NCBI RefSeq assembly: GCF_002019855.1
Contig: NZ_CM007717.1
Coordinates: 5,443,798 to 5,507,797 of the forward strand
DNA from: Streptomyces antibioticus
Lineage (GTDB): Bacteria > Actinomycetota > Actinomycetes > Streptomycetales > Streptomycetaceae
DNA length: 64,000 bases
Reading direction: 5' to 3'
This document shows positions 31,745-40,061 of the stretch, piece after piece (the first letter of the stretch is position 1; each line of letters begins with the position of its first letter). The position numbers and the translations under genes are program-made. The notes below the pieces were generated by a model. It saw nothing but the letters and a program-made list of their open reading frames with translations. It had not been told where the DNA came from and searched no databases.

Positions 31745-34039
31745 GTGGCCCTCACATACGCGGACCTCCTCGAGGTCGACCTCGGCAAGCTCGGCACCGC
31801 CGTCTCCGACTGGAAGAAGAGCGTGGACGCGCTCAAGACCGCTGCGGAAAGTGCCCGCAAAGGTATGCGGGCCAAGTCGGACGCGGCCCGATGGGCCGGC
31901 GTCAACGCCTCGGTGACCCGTGAGTTCGTCACGAAGACGACGAAGGAGATCTCCGACCTGCACAGCGAGGCGTCCAGCATCCACTCGCTCCTGTCGGACG
32001 GCCATACGGAACTCGTCGCGCTCCAGAAGAAGATCAGGGTCGCTGTTCAGCAGGAGGCCCCGGGGCTCGGTGTCCGCGTCGAGGACATCGGCGGCGGCAA
32101 GGTCCGCTGCTACTTCGCGCATGTCCGGGGCGACACCGACGAACGTACGCAGGAAGAAAGAGACTCCAAGCAGGAGTTGGAGGACCGGATCAACCGGCTG
32201 GTCGCCCACGCCTCCGAGATCGACTCGTCCCTGGCCCGTGCGCTGGCCAAGAGCCACGGCGGCGACAAGCACAACGCCGGGCACCGGTCCTACGAGTCCC
32301 TGGACGACGCCCAGGCCGAGCGCGCGGCTGAACTGGCCAAGCTGGGGCCCGAGATGAGCGACAAGCAGTACATGGAGTTGAACTCCATCATGAAGTTCAA
32401 CGCCCGGGACGCGGACTTCTCCACAGACTTCTACAAATCCCTCGGCGGTCCGAAGGAGGCGCTGGAGTTCTACGGCCGTATGTCGCTGGACGGCACAATG
32501 GGCGACAACAAGGAGCGGCTCGCCCTCACCCGTCAGCTCCAGCGCAACATGGGTCTGGCCCTGGCCTCGGCGACCGACCCGGACAACCGGTCTCATCTGC
32601 CGGCGAGTTGGTCAGGGGAATTCCGCAAGCTGGGCACCCAGCGGGTCGAGCTCAACCCGCATTCCGGCATGTCGGCGTACGGCTATCAGCTCCTGGGCGG
32701 GATTCTTCGCTACGGCAACTACGACGCGCGGTTCATCAATCCGATCGCCGAGCATGTCGTGCAGCTCCACAAGAAGGATCCCGATCGGTTCATGGCCAAC
32801 AGGCCCGTCGGCGCGTCCGACCTCGACTGGGGCTTCAACCCGTCGGGGAAGAGCGGAGCGGGCTACGATCCGCTGACCGGCGTCCTGGAGGGCCTCGGGC
32901 ACAGCCCCGAGGCCGCGAAGAAGTTCTTCACGGACCCGGCGACCGCCTATCGCGAGGACGGCACGGTCGACAAGAAGGCCACGCTTGACTTCAAGTCGTA
33001 CTTCGACGAGTTGAACAGGAACGACTTCGAGTGGCCCCCGGACAGCCTGGCCCACGCCGGCAGCGACGAGGCCAAGCACGCCCGCGACGTGGGCCCCAAC
33101 GCACTGGGGCACGCACTGGAGGCGGCGACGACGGGATCGGCCTGGGACGCGGATCCGCCGGCGCTGCACCGGGACGAGGAGACGTGGAAGATCATGGAGA
33201 AGGTGATCGGCCGCTACAACGTCGCCTCCGAGGACGGCCTGCCGCACGAGGCCATGAAGGACAGCCTCGCTCGTATGGGTGCGGCCTACATCGACGACCT
33301 CAACTACTCCATCATGGACTGGGGTGGTACGGGCGACGAACTCGGCCGTGGACGGATCTTCGGCGAGAGCGGTGACGGTTCGAAGCGCGCTTCCTTCGGT
33401 CAGTGGGAGGCACGTAACTTCATGATGCTGGTGGCCGCGGACGAGGACGGCTACCAGACGCTGTCTGCCGCCCACCAGGTCTACTCGGCGAGTGGCCTGG
33501 CGTCCCTCGAGGACAACCGTGACGACGGACTTGCCTTCGCGCACAATGCGGCCAAGGTGAACGGCATCCTCGACGAGTCCCGGTCCCACGGGATCCGGGA
33601 GGAGTTCAAGGACGACGAGACCGCCGTAATCATGGAGGAGAACAAGCAGGCGGAATGGCGCAAGACCCTGATGACCGGTGTGCTCACGGCCGGCGTTGCC
33701 GGTGGAACGGCGCTCGTCCTGGGCCCGGCCGCCGGTGTCGTCGCCACCACCGTCATTCCTGTTGTGATGGAGTCGGGCGCCTCGACGATCAGCACGGCCT
33801 ACGGCAACCACACGATGGAGTATCTCCAGGACAACGAGTACAAGAACGACCCTCGGGCACTGCGGGACGTTCAGGAACTCGAACGCGTCGGGGAACGTGG
33901 AGCCTGGTCGCCCGTCCGGAACTACGCCATTGCCATCGGTATGACGCAGGCGGAGCAGTTGGCACTCAACCCCGAGATCGAACAGTCCTACCTGGCTGGG
34001 AAGTCGGCTATCTCCAGCAATGAGAAGGTGTCGGCGTGA
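31745..34039 (+). CDS. Large WXG-domain protein of the T7SS-like module
   Basis: The 764-residue protein starts with two helices around a WAG (W50-A51-G52) turn (helix 1 about 10-44, helix 2 about 55-110), a WXG100-like N-terminus. The rest is mainly helical and soluble, with no catalytic motif I recognise, and resembles the large uncharacterised Streptomyces proteins found next to WXG genes. Near the C-terminus is a glycine/alanine-rich hydrophobic segment (about 640-680). GTG 31745 sits 10 bases after the preceding gene. The last four bases overlap the lipoprotein start. Effector, structural or toxin roles are all possible; none is shown. Confidence 0.75.
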   Translation: MALTYADLLEVDLGKLGTAVSDWKKSVDALKTAAESARKGMRAKSDAARWAGVNASVTREFVTKTTKEISDLHSEASSIHSLLSDGHTELVALQKKIRVAVQQEAPGLGVRVEDIGGGKVRCYFAHVRGDTDERTQEERDSKQELEDRINRLVAHASEIDSSLARALAKSHGGDKHNAGHRSYESLDDAQAERAAELAKLGPEMSDKQYMELNSIMKFNARDADFSTDFYKSLGGPKEALEFYGRMSLDGTMGDNKERLALTRQLQRNMGLALASATDPDNRSHLPASWSGEFRKLGTQRVELNPHSGMSAYGYQLLGGILRYGNYDARFINPIAEHVVQLHKKDPDRFMANRPVGASDLDWGFNPSGKSGAGYDPLTGVLEGLGHSPEAAKKFFTDPATAYREDGTVDKKATLDFKSYFDELNRNDFEWPPDSLAHAGSDEAKHARDVGPNALGHALEAATTGSAWDADPPALHRDEETWKIMEKVIGRYNVASEDGLPHEAMKDSLARMGAAYIDDLNYSIMDWGGTGDELGRGRIFGESGDGSKRASFGQWEARNFMMLVAADEDGYQTLSAAHQVYSASGLASLEDNRDDGLAFAHNAAKVNGILDESRSHGIREEFKDDETAVIMEENKQAEWRKTLMTGVLTAGVAGGTALVLGPAAGVVATTVIPVVMESGASTISTAYGNHTMEYLQDNEYKNDPRALRDVQELERVGERGAWSPVRNYAIAIGMTQAEQLALNPEIEQSYLAGKSAISSNEKVSA

Positions 34040-34686
34040 GGTCTACTGGTAAGAAGTTTCCTTCCGTTGGTGCTGTGGTCGTGGCACTGGTGGTGCTGAC
34101 CGCGTGCTCCGGCTCCGGGCAGGGGGATGGCAAGGATCGGGGCGTCGCTCCGATCGGCTGGAGAACCTGCAACACGCTGTTCGGTGCCGAAAGGATCGAT
34201 GCGTTGCAGGAGGCCATGGGGCAGGGCATTCTGCGTACTTTGAACGTCTCCAAATCGCTGGATGAACTGACGTCCAGCTGGGTGAGGCTTGCTGAATCCT
34301 GGGAACCCGGCAGAGACCGACACTTCGCATCAGGTCCTTGTACCCTCGGCACCGACGGAACGGGTAAACAGTTCCGTTCTGATGTGAGTTGGTCCTATGG
34401 CTCTTTGGCGGCACTCAAGGCTCAGGGGATCTGGGAGACCGCAGGCAAAGACGTGTACGTCCGGCGCAGGGATTCCGGCCTGCATATCACTGCCGTGTTT
34501 CCCTGCAAGATCGAAGGTTCCCACCAAGCCCAGGAAGCCCAACTTCCCCTCGAAGTCGAGACCCAAGTCACGAACATCCCCGGCTTCGACACCGGGCTTC
34601 TGGGTGAGCTGACCGTTCGGCTCGCCCGAACCGTGGCCAAGAAGCTGCCGTGCACCAACGATCCGAAGATTCCCGACACGCTGTGA
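34036..34686 (+). CDS. Lipoprotein coupled to the WXG-domain protein
   Basis: The 216-residue precursor has a basic N-terminus, hydrophobic VGAVVVALVVL and lipobox LTAC (Cys 24). The mature part has four cysteines in two pairs (GPCTLG, FPCKIEG, LPCTND and RTCNTLF), suggesting a disulfide-bonded extracellular domain. The GTG at 34036 overlaps the stop of the 764-residue gene (GTGA), so the two are coupled. As the last intact gene of the module it may be a membrane partner or immunity-like protein. Codon use is less GC-rich than in the surrounding housekeeping genes. Confidence 0.8.
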   Translation: MRSTGKKFPSVGAVVVALVVLTACSGSGQGDGKDRGVAPIGWRTCNTLFGAERIDALQEAMGQGILRTLNVSKSLDELTSSWVRLAESWEPGRDRHFASGPCTLGTDGTGKQFRSDVSWSYGSLAALKAQGIWETAGKDVYVRRRDSGLHITAVFPCKIEGSHQAQEAQLPLEVETQVTNIPGFDTGLLGELTVRLARTVAKKLPCTNDPKIPDTL

Positions 34687-34708
34687 CGGACGCTCACAGG
34701 ATGTCGAC

Positions 34709-35132
34709 ATGAGGTGTACCTGAGAGAGGTTGTCCAGTGTCGGGCGGTGGTCGTGGCGCTGGCTGTCCTGTCCGGTCCACTCCCTGTGACCTGGGCATAG
34801 ACGGAACTGGCAAGCGGTTCCAATCTCACGTGAGTTGGTCCCGCTACTCGTTCGAGGACATCAAGTCCCAGGAAGGCTGGAAGCCCGAGGGCGGCGCGCT
34901 CTACGTTCTGCGCGAGGGCGCCGGCCTGCACCTCACCGCGGTGTTCCGCTGCAAGATCGAGGGATCTCGCCAAGAGCAGGAACTCGGGCTTCCCCTCAAG
35001 GTCGAGACCCGGGTGAGTAACATTCCCGACTTTGATACCAAGCTCCTGGGCGAGTTGACCGCAGGACTGGCCCGCAATCTGACGAAGAGACTGCCCTGCA
35101 CGAACGGCCCGGAGATTCCGAGCGCCCTGTAG
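34709..35132 (+). pseudogene. Decayed tandem copy of the preceding lipoprotein gene
   Basis: The last 115 codons (from the GPC-type CDLGIDGTGK segment at about 34780) align residue by residue with the C-terminal half of the lipoprotein at 34036-34686. Bases 34709-34775 match its start (ATGAGG..., GGTCGTGGCGCTGG), but an early in-frame TGA, a small indel and loss of roughly 80 central codons, including the lipobox, break it. An in-frame GTG at 34737 would give a 131-residue protein that lacks a lipobox. It could be transcribed with the module, but a functional product is unlikely. Confidence 0.75.
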
Positions 35133-35163
35133 CCGACTGCGCCTCGTCCCCACGCAGCCGCGC

Positions 35164-36315
35164 TCACGCATGCGGCCCCGTCGTGACCTTGCCGATCACC
35201 AATTCCGGCGTCGCCTCCAGGATTTCGCCGATGCGTTCGGTGCGGAGTGACAGTTCCTTTGACTGGTGGGCCGTCAAGGGGTTCAGGGGTTCAACCGTCA
35301 CCGTCGTGCGGCTGCCCCGGCGGCGTTGGTGCCAGACTCCTGATACCTCGCCGTCGATCAGTAGTACGGGATAGTTGCCGGCCTGGCCGGAGGACAGGGC
35401 CCGGTGCCAGGCCGGACCCGGGTACAGCCGTTCCCGGGGCTGGGCGGCGATTGCGTATGCGTCGAAGTAGGGGAGGAGGAGCACACCCCGCAACTCCTCA
35501 GTGGGGGTGGGGAAGTGGGTGTCTTCCGCCGCCACCCACGCCGGGGTGTCCTCGTACAGGACCTCCTCCAGTTCGCCGTTCGCCGCCAGGCGAGTGAAGA
35601 GGGCAGTGGTCCAAGCGGTGGGCGCCGCCAGCCACCTGGCGAAGTGGCGTGGGGTCGCCGGGCCGTAGGCCGTCAGGTAGCGGAGGGCCAGTTGGCGTAG
35701 GGCCTCCTCCGGTGGGAGTGGGGTGAAGTGCGGCGGGCGGGTGTACGTCACCTTGCGGCCGCGGTTGGGGCCGAAGCACAGGGCGCCGGACTGGCCCGCC
35801 CGGTGCAGGACCTGCCGCCAGCGCGGCCAGAGTTCCTGGAAGGCCGGCATCACCAGGTCGCCCGCCCAGGGGCCGGTGCGTGCCACCACCTCCTCGCTCA
35901 GCTCCTCCACCGTCAGGAACCTGCCCTCCAGGGCCTCCCCGATCGCGCTCACCACCTGCTCCGTCTGGTCCTCGGTGAGCCGGATGTCGGGCGGGAAGGT
36001 GTTCGGGCCGTCCGGGACCGCGGTCAGGGCCGCCGTCCACAGGGGGAGTTCGGCCGTCGGGAGCAGATGGACCGTGCCGCGCGGGCCGTGCGTGCGGACC
36101 AGCGATCCGTCCTCCCACAGGGCGGCTCTCACGTCCGCCCGGGTGAGGCCCTCGGCGCCCTCGGTGCGTACTCCGATCGACAACTCCGCTGCCGACGGCA
36201 CCTGCGCGTGCGCCCCGAGCATCGCTCCGGCCACCTCCGCGACGGTCGGCTCGGGCAGGAACTGGCGTCGGAGGCGCCGTGCGGAGGCCGCCCGCCAACT
36301 GATCCTCAAAGTCAT
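35164..36315 (-). CDS. Winged-helix DNA-binding protein (HTH_42/AlkZ-YcaQ-like family)
   Basis: The 383-residue protein matches the HTH_42 (PF06224) family of predicted DNA glycosylase-like proteins (AlkZ/YcaQ): three winged-helix repeats, GPRGTVHLLPTAELPLW (about 78-95), the Q-x-D-like segment replaced by AAPTAWTTALF, and a C-terminal LLPYFDAYAIAAQPRERL...VLLIDGEVSGVWHQRRRG. Members unhook DNA crosslinks or bind DNA; activity here is unproven. It stands alone between the decayed lipoprotein gene and a 723-base gap. Confidence 0.88.
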   Translation of the reverse strand: MTLRISWRAASARRLRRQFLPEPTVAEVAGAMLGAHAQVPSAAELSIGVRTEGAEGLTRADVRAALWEDGSLVRTHGPRGTVHLLPTAELPLWTAALTAVPDGPNTFPPDIRLTEDQTEQVVSAIGEALEGRFLTVEELSEEVVARTGPWAGDLVMPAFQELWPRWRQVLHRAGQSGALCFGPNRGRKVTYTRPPHFTPLPPEEALRQLALRYLTAYGPATPRHFARWLAAPTAWTTALFTRLAANGELEEVLYEDTPAWVAAEDTHFPTPTEELRGVLLLPYFDAYAIAAQPRERLYPGPAWHRALSSGQAGNYPVLLIDGEVSGVWHQRRRGSRTTVTVEPLNPLTAHQSKELSLRTERIGEILEATPELVIGKVTTGPHA

Positions 36316-37038
36316 GGCGCCGACGGTAGGGCGGGGAGGGGCAGGTTCTGTCCTAGATCGACGACGGCCACAATCCCCGTAAGGGTGCGTTTACGGGCAT
36401 TTTGTCATCTAACACCCGCCCCCTTCACGGAGTTTCCACATCGTTATCGCTCCTGCTTCGCATCCGGTGTCGGCCTCGCGTAAGTTCATGTCCAGGCAAT
36501 TCGCGTGAGCAAAGCTGCGTGGACGTCACCGCGCAGTGGAGGGGGCTGCGCGGTGTCGTCCGCGTCCAGTCCGAGCCCGGTTCACGCCCGGTCGCGAGCC
36601 CCGTCCGCGTCAAGTCCGCGTTCCTCGTCGGATTAGCCCTTGAGGGGGATGTGAGGGCCGTGGGGCCCGTGTCGCCCCTGTCGTGTCGAAACCTCCGCTT
36701 TATCGGGTGCGGGACGTCGTTCCCCTGGGATTCCGTCGCGTTTCGGCCATGAACCACCTATGAATCATGCCTTGCCCGGTCATCACGGCGTCGCCGGACG
36801 ACTCCGGAGAGTAGTTGTGGCGCGCCGATGTACGCGGCATCCCTTACGAAGGGTTATGGTGGAAACCCCCCCCTCGGGCCGGTCCGTCTCCCCCCCACGG
36901 ACCGGCCCGTTTTTTGTGCCCACCAGCGGCCCTACCCCTCCACCTGTGTCTCAGCTCACCCCGCTCAACGACCCAGGCCCCGCAGGGGTAGGCTTCGCCG
37001 TCGTCGGGGACCGCACCGCACGAGGGGCTGACAATCAC
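36316..37038. other. 723-base intergenic region with a C-rich hairpin RNA candidate
   Basis: This gap between the winged-helix gene and the cis-prenyltransferase gene has no convincing protein-coding frame. Its 3' half has a small CCCTT-ACG-AAGGG hairpin (36841-36853), a run of eight C (36866-36873), and a strong intrinsic terminator (36876-36915) whose loop is another C-run. This looks like a small RNA or a leader/attenuator for the downstream gene, which starts 123 bases after the terminator. Confidence 0.55.
36876..36915 (+). terminator. Strong rho-independent terminator or attenuator
   Basis: GGGCCGGTCCGT (36876-36887) pairs perfectly with ACGGACCGGCCC (36897-36908) around a CTCCCCCCC loop, followed by G and six T residues (36910-36915). 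This is the only typical hairpin-plus-T-run terminator in the window. Confidence 0.85.
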
Positions 37039-37812
37039 GTGAACCTGCGCGACAAGCTGCGCGGCCTTCTGGTCAGGCTGTACGCACGCCGGGTGGAAGG
37101 TCACCTGGACCACGCTCAGGTGCCCAAGCACATCGGCGTCATCATGGACGGCAACCGGCGCTGGGCGAAGGCCGCGGGTTCCACCACCGAGCACGGCCAC
37201 CGCGCCGGTGCCGACAAGATCGAGGAATTCCTCGGCTGGTGCACCGAGACCGACGTCGAGGTCGTCACCCTCTGGCTGCTGTCGACGGACAACCTCGACC
37301 GCCCCGCGGAGGAACTGGTCCCCCTCCTCGGCATCATCGAGGGCGTCGTGCGCACCCTCGCCGCCGACGGCCGCTGGCGTGTCCATCACGTCGGCACCTC
37401 CGACATCCTCCCCGACCATGTGCAGACCGCGCTGAAGGAGGCCGAGGAGAGCACCGCGCACGTCGACGGAATACTGGTCAACGTCGCCATCGGCTACGGC
37501 GGCCGCCAGGAGATCGCCGACGCCGTGCGCTCGATGCTCCTCGACGCGCAGGAGCGCGGCACCTCGCTCGAGGACCTCGCCGACTCCGTCACCGTCGATC
37601 TGATCGGCCGCCACCTCTACACCGGCGCCCAGCCCGACCCCGACCTGGTCATCCGCACCAGCGGCGAGCAGCGGCTGTCCGGATTCATGCTCTGGCAGAC
37701 CGCCCACTCCGAGTACTACTTCTGCGACGTCTTCTGGCCGGCCTTCCGCAAGGTCGACTTCCTGCGCGCCCTGCGCGACTACGCCGCCCGTCACCGTCGT
37801 TACGGCGGCTGA
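37039..37812 (+). CDS. cis-prenyltransferase (isoprenyl transferase, UppS family)
   Basis: The 257-residue protein condenses isopentenyl units in Z configuration onto an allylic diphosphate. Motifs are HIGVIMDGNRRWAKA (catalytic Asp-Gly-Asn-Arg, about 33-47), the H-x-A-G-AD substrate segment, WLLSTDNLDRP, VNVAIGYGGRQEI, DLVIRTSGEQRLSGFMLWQ and SEYYFCDVFWPAFRKVDFL. Actinomycetes often carry more than one such enzyme, making undecaprenyl diphosphate or shorter products, so the product length is not called. GTG 37039 is chosen because the conserved domain starts about 30 residues later and upstream codons are not conserved-looking. Confidence 0.93.
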   Translation: MNLRDKLRGLLVRLYARRVEGHLDHAQVPKHIGVIMDGNRRWAKAAGSTTEHGHRAGADKIEEFLGWCTETDVEVVTLWLLSTDNLDRPAEELVPLLGIIEGVVRTLAADGRWRVHHVGTSDILPDHVQTALKEAEESTAHVDGILVNVAIGYGGRQEIADAVRSMLLDAQERGTSLEDLADSVTVDLIGRHLYTGAQPDPDLVIRTSGEQRLSGFMLWQTAHSEYYFCDVFWPAFRKVDFLRALRDYAARHRRYGG

Positions 37813-38314
37813 CACTCCCCGGGGCCCGGCCCCTCAGGACATCCCACCGGCCTCTCAGGACACCCCACCGGCTCCACCGTCACCGCGCGCCGGCTCCACC
37901 ATTACCGCGCACCGGCTCCACCATTACCGCGCGCCGACTCCACCTTCACCACGCGCCGACTCCACCGTCACCACCCGCCGTGCGACCCCCGCGCGACAGC
38001 GACGTGACGCCGTAACAAGGAGTTCACCGGCGCGCCGTCATATGCCGTGGCATGGTGGCGCATGTTCGAGGGCATAAGCCAAGCAGGCCGACGCCCGAAC
38101 CACGGGTGTCGGATCTCAGCGGGCGGCACGGGGCCGTCCGCCCGGGAGGCCCTTTGCACCAGCCCGACCGTGCGGTCACGGCACGGAAGAAGCAGTGGAG
38201 GGCCGGTCCCCGGCCCGTGCATCGGGGCCGTCGACCGGTCGGGTTCGTCCCGCCCTCCCGGTCCAGCTTCCGCTCCGTCGCTCCCCGACCTCATCCGAGG
38301 GGGTACGTCCTTCC
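37813..38314. other. 502-base intergenic region between the prenyltransferase and PhoH genes
   Basis: The first part holds a 21-bp pair of repeats (CTCAGGACAYCCCACCGG at about 37833 and 37854) and then the 22-bp tandem array listed separately. The rest, 37980-38314, shows a palindromic ATATGCCGTGGCAT-type stretch near 38040 but no gene. The GAGGGGG ribosome site for the PhoH gene lies at 38297-38303. Confidence 0.5.
37870..37979. repeat. 22-bp tandem repeat, five copies
   Basis: Five copies of a 22-bp unit (consensus GCTCCACCRTYACCRCGCGC, with one or two more bases) follow each other with CTCCACC at 37872, 37894, 37916, 37938 and 37960. A 22-bp period breaks every reading frame, so it is non-coding. 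Copies differ at two to three positions. Confidence 0.85.
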
Positions 38315-39640
38315 GTGGTGACCAGCACAAAGCGCCGTATGCCAGACCGGCGCACCTATGTTCTCGACACCAGCGTCCTGCTGGCCGACCCGAACGCCAT
38401 GACCCGCTTCGAGGAGCACGAGGTCGTGCTCCCCATCGTGGTGGTCACGGAACTGGAGGCCAAGCGGCACCATCCCGAACTCGGCTACTTCGCCCGGCAG
38501 GCCCTGCGGCTGCTGGACGACTACCGGGTGAAGTTCGGTCGCCTCGACGCTCCCATCCCGATCGGGGAACTGGGCGGCACCGTCCGTGTCGAGCTCAACC
38601 ACTCGGATCCCAGCGTGTTGCCGTCCGGCTACCGCCTGGGGGACAACGACTCACGCATCCTCGCGGTCGCCCGCAATCTGCAGGCCGAGGGGTTCGACGT
38701 CACCGTCGTCTCGAAGGATCTCCCGCTCAGGATCAAGGCGTCCTCGGTCGGTCTCCTCGCCGAGGAGTACCGGGCCGAACTCGCCATCACGGACGCCTCC
38801 GGCTGGACCGGAATGTCCGAACTGACGCTGCCCGGCGAACAGGTGGACGTCCTCTTCGAGGCCGGACACGTGTATGTGCCGGAGGCCGCGGAGCTGCCCG
38901 TGCACACCGGGCTCACCATCCAGTCGGAGCGCGGCAAGGCGCTCGGCCGGGTCACCCCGGAGGGCAACGTCCGGCTGGTGCGCGGCGACCGCGAGGCGTT
39001 CGGCATCAAGGGGCGCAGCGCCGAGCAGCGCATCGCGCTCGACCTGCTGCTCGACCCGGACGTCGGGATCGTGTCCATGGGCGGCCGGGCCGGCACCGGC
39101 AAGTCGGCGCTGGCGCTGTGCGCGGGTCTGGAGGCGGTCCTGGAGCGCCGTCAGCACCAGAAGGTGATGGTCTTCCGTCCGCTGTACGCGGTGGGCGGGC
39201 AGGAGCTGGGCTATCTGCCGGGCTCCGAGGCCGAGAAGATGAGCCCCTGGGCGCAGGCGGTCTTCGACACGCTGTCCTCGGTCACCAGCCGGGAGGTCAT
39301 CGAGGAGATCACCGCCCGCGGCATGCTGGAGGTGCTGCCCCTGACGCACATCCGGGGCCGCTCCCTGCACGACGCCTTCGTGATCGTCGACGAGGCCCAG
39401 TCGCTGGAGCGCAACGTCCTGCTGACGGTGCTCTCCCGGATCGGCGCCAACTCACGGGTCGTTCTCACCCATGACGTGGCACAGCGGGACAATCTGCGGG
39501 TCGGCCGCTACGACGGTGTCGTCGCCGTCGTGGAGAAGCTGAAGGGGCATCCGCTCTTCGCGCACGTGACGCTGAACCGTTCCGAAAGGTCCCAGATCGC
39601 TGCGCTTGTGACCGAAATGCTGGAGGACGGGCAGATCTGA
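38315..39640 (+). CDS. phoH: PIN-PhoH fusion protein (PhoH2-type)
   Basis: The 441-residue protein joins an N-terminal PIN nuclease domain (TYVLDTSVLLADP, VVTELEAKRHHP, LGDNDSRILAVA) to a C-terminal PhoH ATPase domain (about 240-440). The ATPase domain has Walker A GRAGTGKSALALCAG, VIVDEAQSLERN and the QRDNLRVGRYDG motif. PhoH2 proteins unwind and cleave RNA in an ATP-dependent way. GTG 38315 follows GAGGGGG by 11 bases; ATG 38339 (433 residues) has no ribosome site. The gene is followed by a large hairpin terminator. Confidence 0.93.
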   Translation: MVTSTKRRMPDRRTYVLDTSVLLADPNAMTRFEEHEVVLPIVVVTELEAKRHHPELGYFARQALRLLDDYRVKFGRLDAPIPIGELGGTVRVELNHSDPSVLPSGYRLGDNDSRILAVARNLQAEGFDVTVVSKDLPLRIKASSVGLLAEEYRAELAITDASGWTGMSELTLPGEQVDVLFEAGHVYVPEAAELPVHTGLTIQSERGKALGRVTPEGNVRLVRGDREAFGIKGRSAEQRIALDLLLDPDVGIVSMGGRAGTGKSALALCAGLEAVLERRQHQKVMVFRPLYAVGGQELGYLPGSEAEKMSPWAQAVFDTLSSVTSREVIEEITARGMLEVLPLTHIRGRSLHDAFVIVDEAQSLERNVLLTVLSRIGANSRVVLTHDVAQRDNLRVGRYDGVVAVVEKLKGHPLFAHVTLNRSERSQIAALVTEMLEDGQI

Positions 39641-39678
39641 CCCTGACGGCACAACTTCATAAGCTTTGAGCATCACTT

Positions 39679-39720
39679 GGCGCCGTCCGGCAAAGGCTGT
39701 GAGCCTAGCCGGGCGGCGCC
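39679..39720 (+). terminator. Long stem-loop terminator of the PhoH gene
   Basis: GGCGCCGTCCGGC (39679-39691) pairs with GCCGGGCGGCGCC (39708-39720), with one T-G wobble, and encloses an AGGCT-GTG-AGCCT inner hairpin. Confidence 0.8.
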
Positions 39721-39733
39721 GGTACATGTGGGG

Positions 39734-39867
39734 GTTTCGCGAAACAACCTGCGTCCCGGCAGGTGTGAGCTTTCACACGTAACCCGGAATTGCCTTGCGG
39801 TGTCGGGGTGCGGCAGAGTCTCACTCCTGTCAGGCCCCGCATACGGCACACCTGTACCCGCACAGGT
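39734..39867. promoter_or_regulatory. Three short palindromes upstream of the lytic transglycosylase-like genes
   Basis: GTTTCGCGAAAC (39734-39745), GTGTGA-GCTT-TCACAC (39763-39778; contains GTG-N6-CAC, a Crp-like core) and ACCTGT-N6-ACAGGT (39850-39867) lie in the 421-base gap before the first transglycosylase-like gene. No gene or riboswitch could be recognised in the rest of the gap (39641-40061). Crp binding is a suggestion only. Confidence 0.45.
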
Positions 39868-40061
39868 ACGGAACCGCACGTGCACCACCTTCAACTCCAT
39901 AGCGTCGCCGTATGCCGCCCGAGCTTCATGCGGCGCTCCCCCTCGGGGAGTTGCCCACCGGGCCCGCGCCTCCCGTGACCCCGCAGTTGGGAGGCCAGCG
40001 TCCAGGGGCACGATTGCGTCCGCCAGGGTCACCGAAGCGGGCGATGCTGGAAGGAAACCGT

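Noticed and set aside
34737..35132. Short 131-residue gene as a functional lipoprotein
   Set aside because: It lacks the signal and lipobox and clearly matches only the second half of the neighbouring lipoprotein, with broken remnants of the first part before it.
36841..36915. Firm annotation as a 6C RNA
   Set aside because: Only the terminator hairpin has a C-rich loop, and the upstream hairpin is small without a C-loop. It is listed as an unassigned RNA candidate instead.
39641..40061. Possible ydaO (c-di-AMP) riboswitch upstream of the transglycosylase-like genes
   Set aside because: These genes often carry such riboswitches in actinomycetes, but the conserved ydaO core was not visible in this gap. 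A covariance model search would be needed to reopen it.
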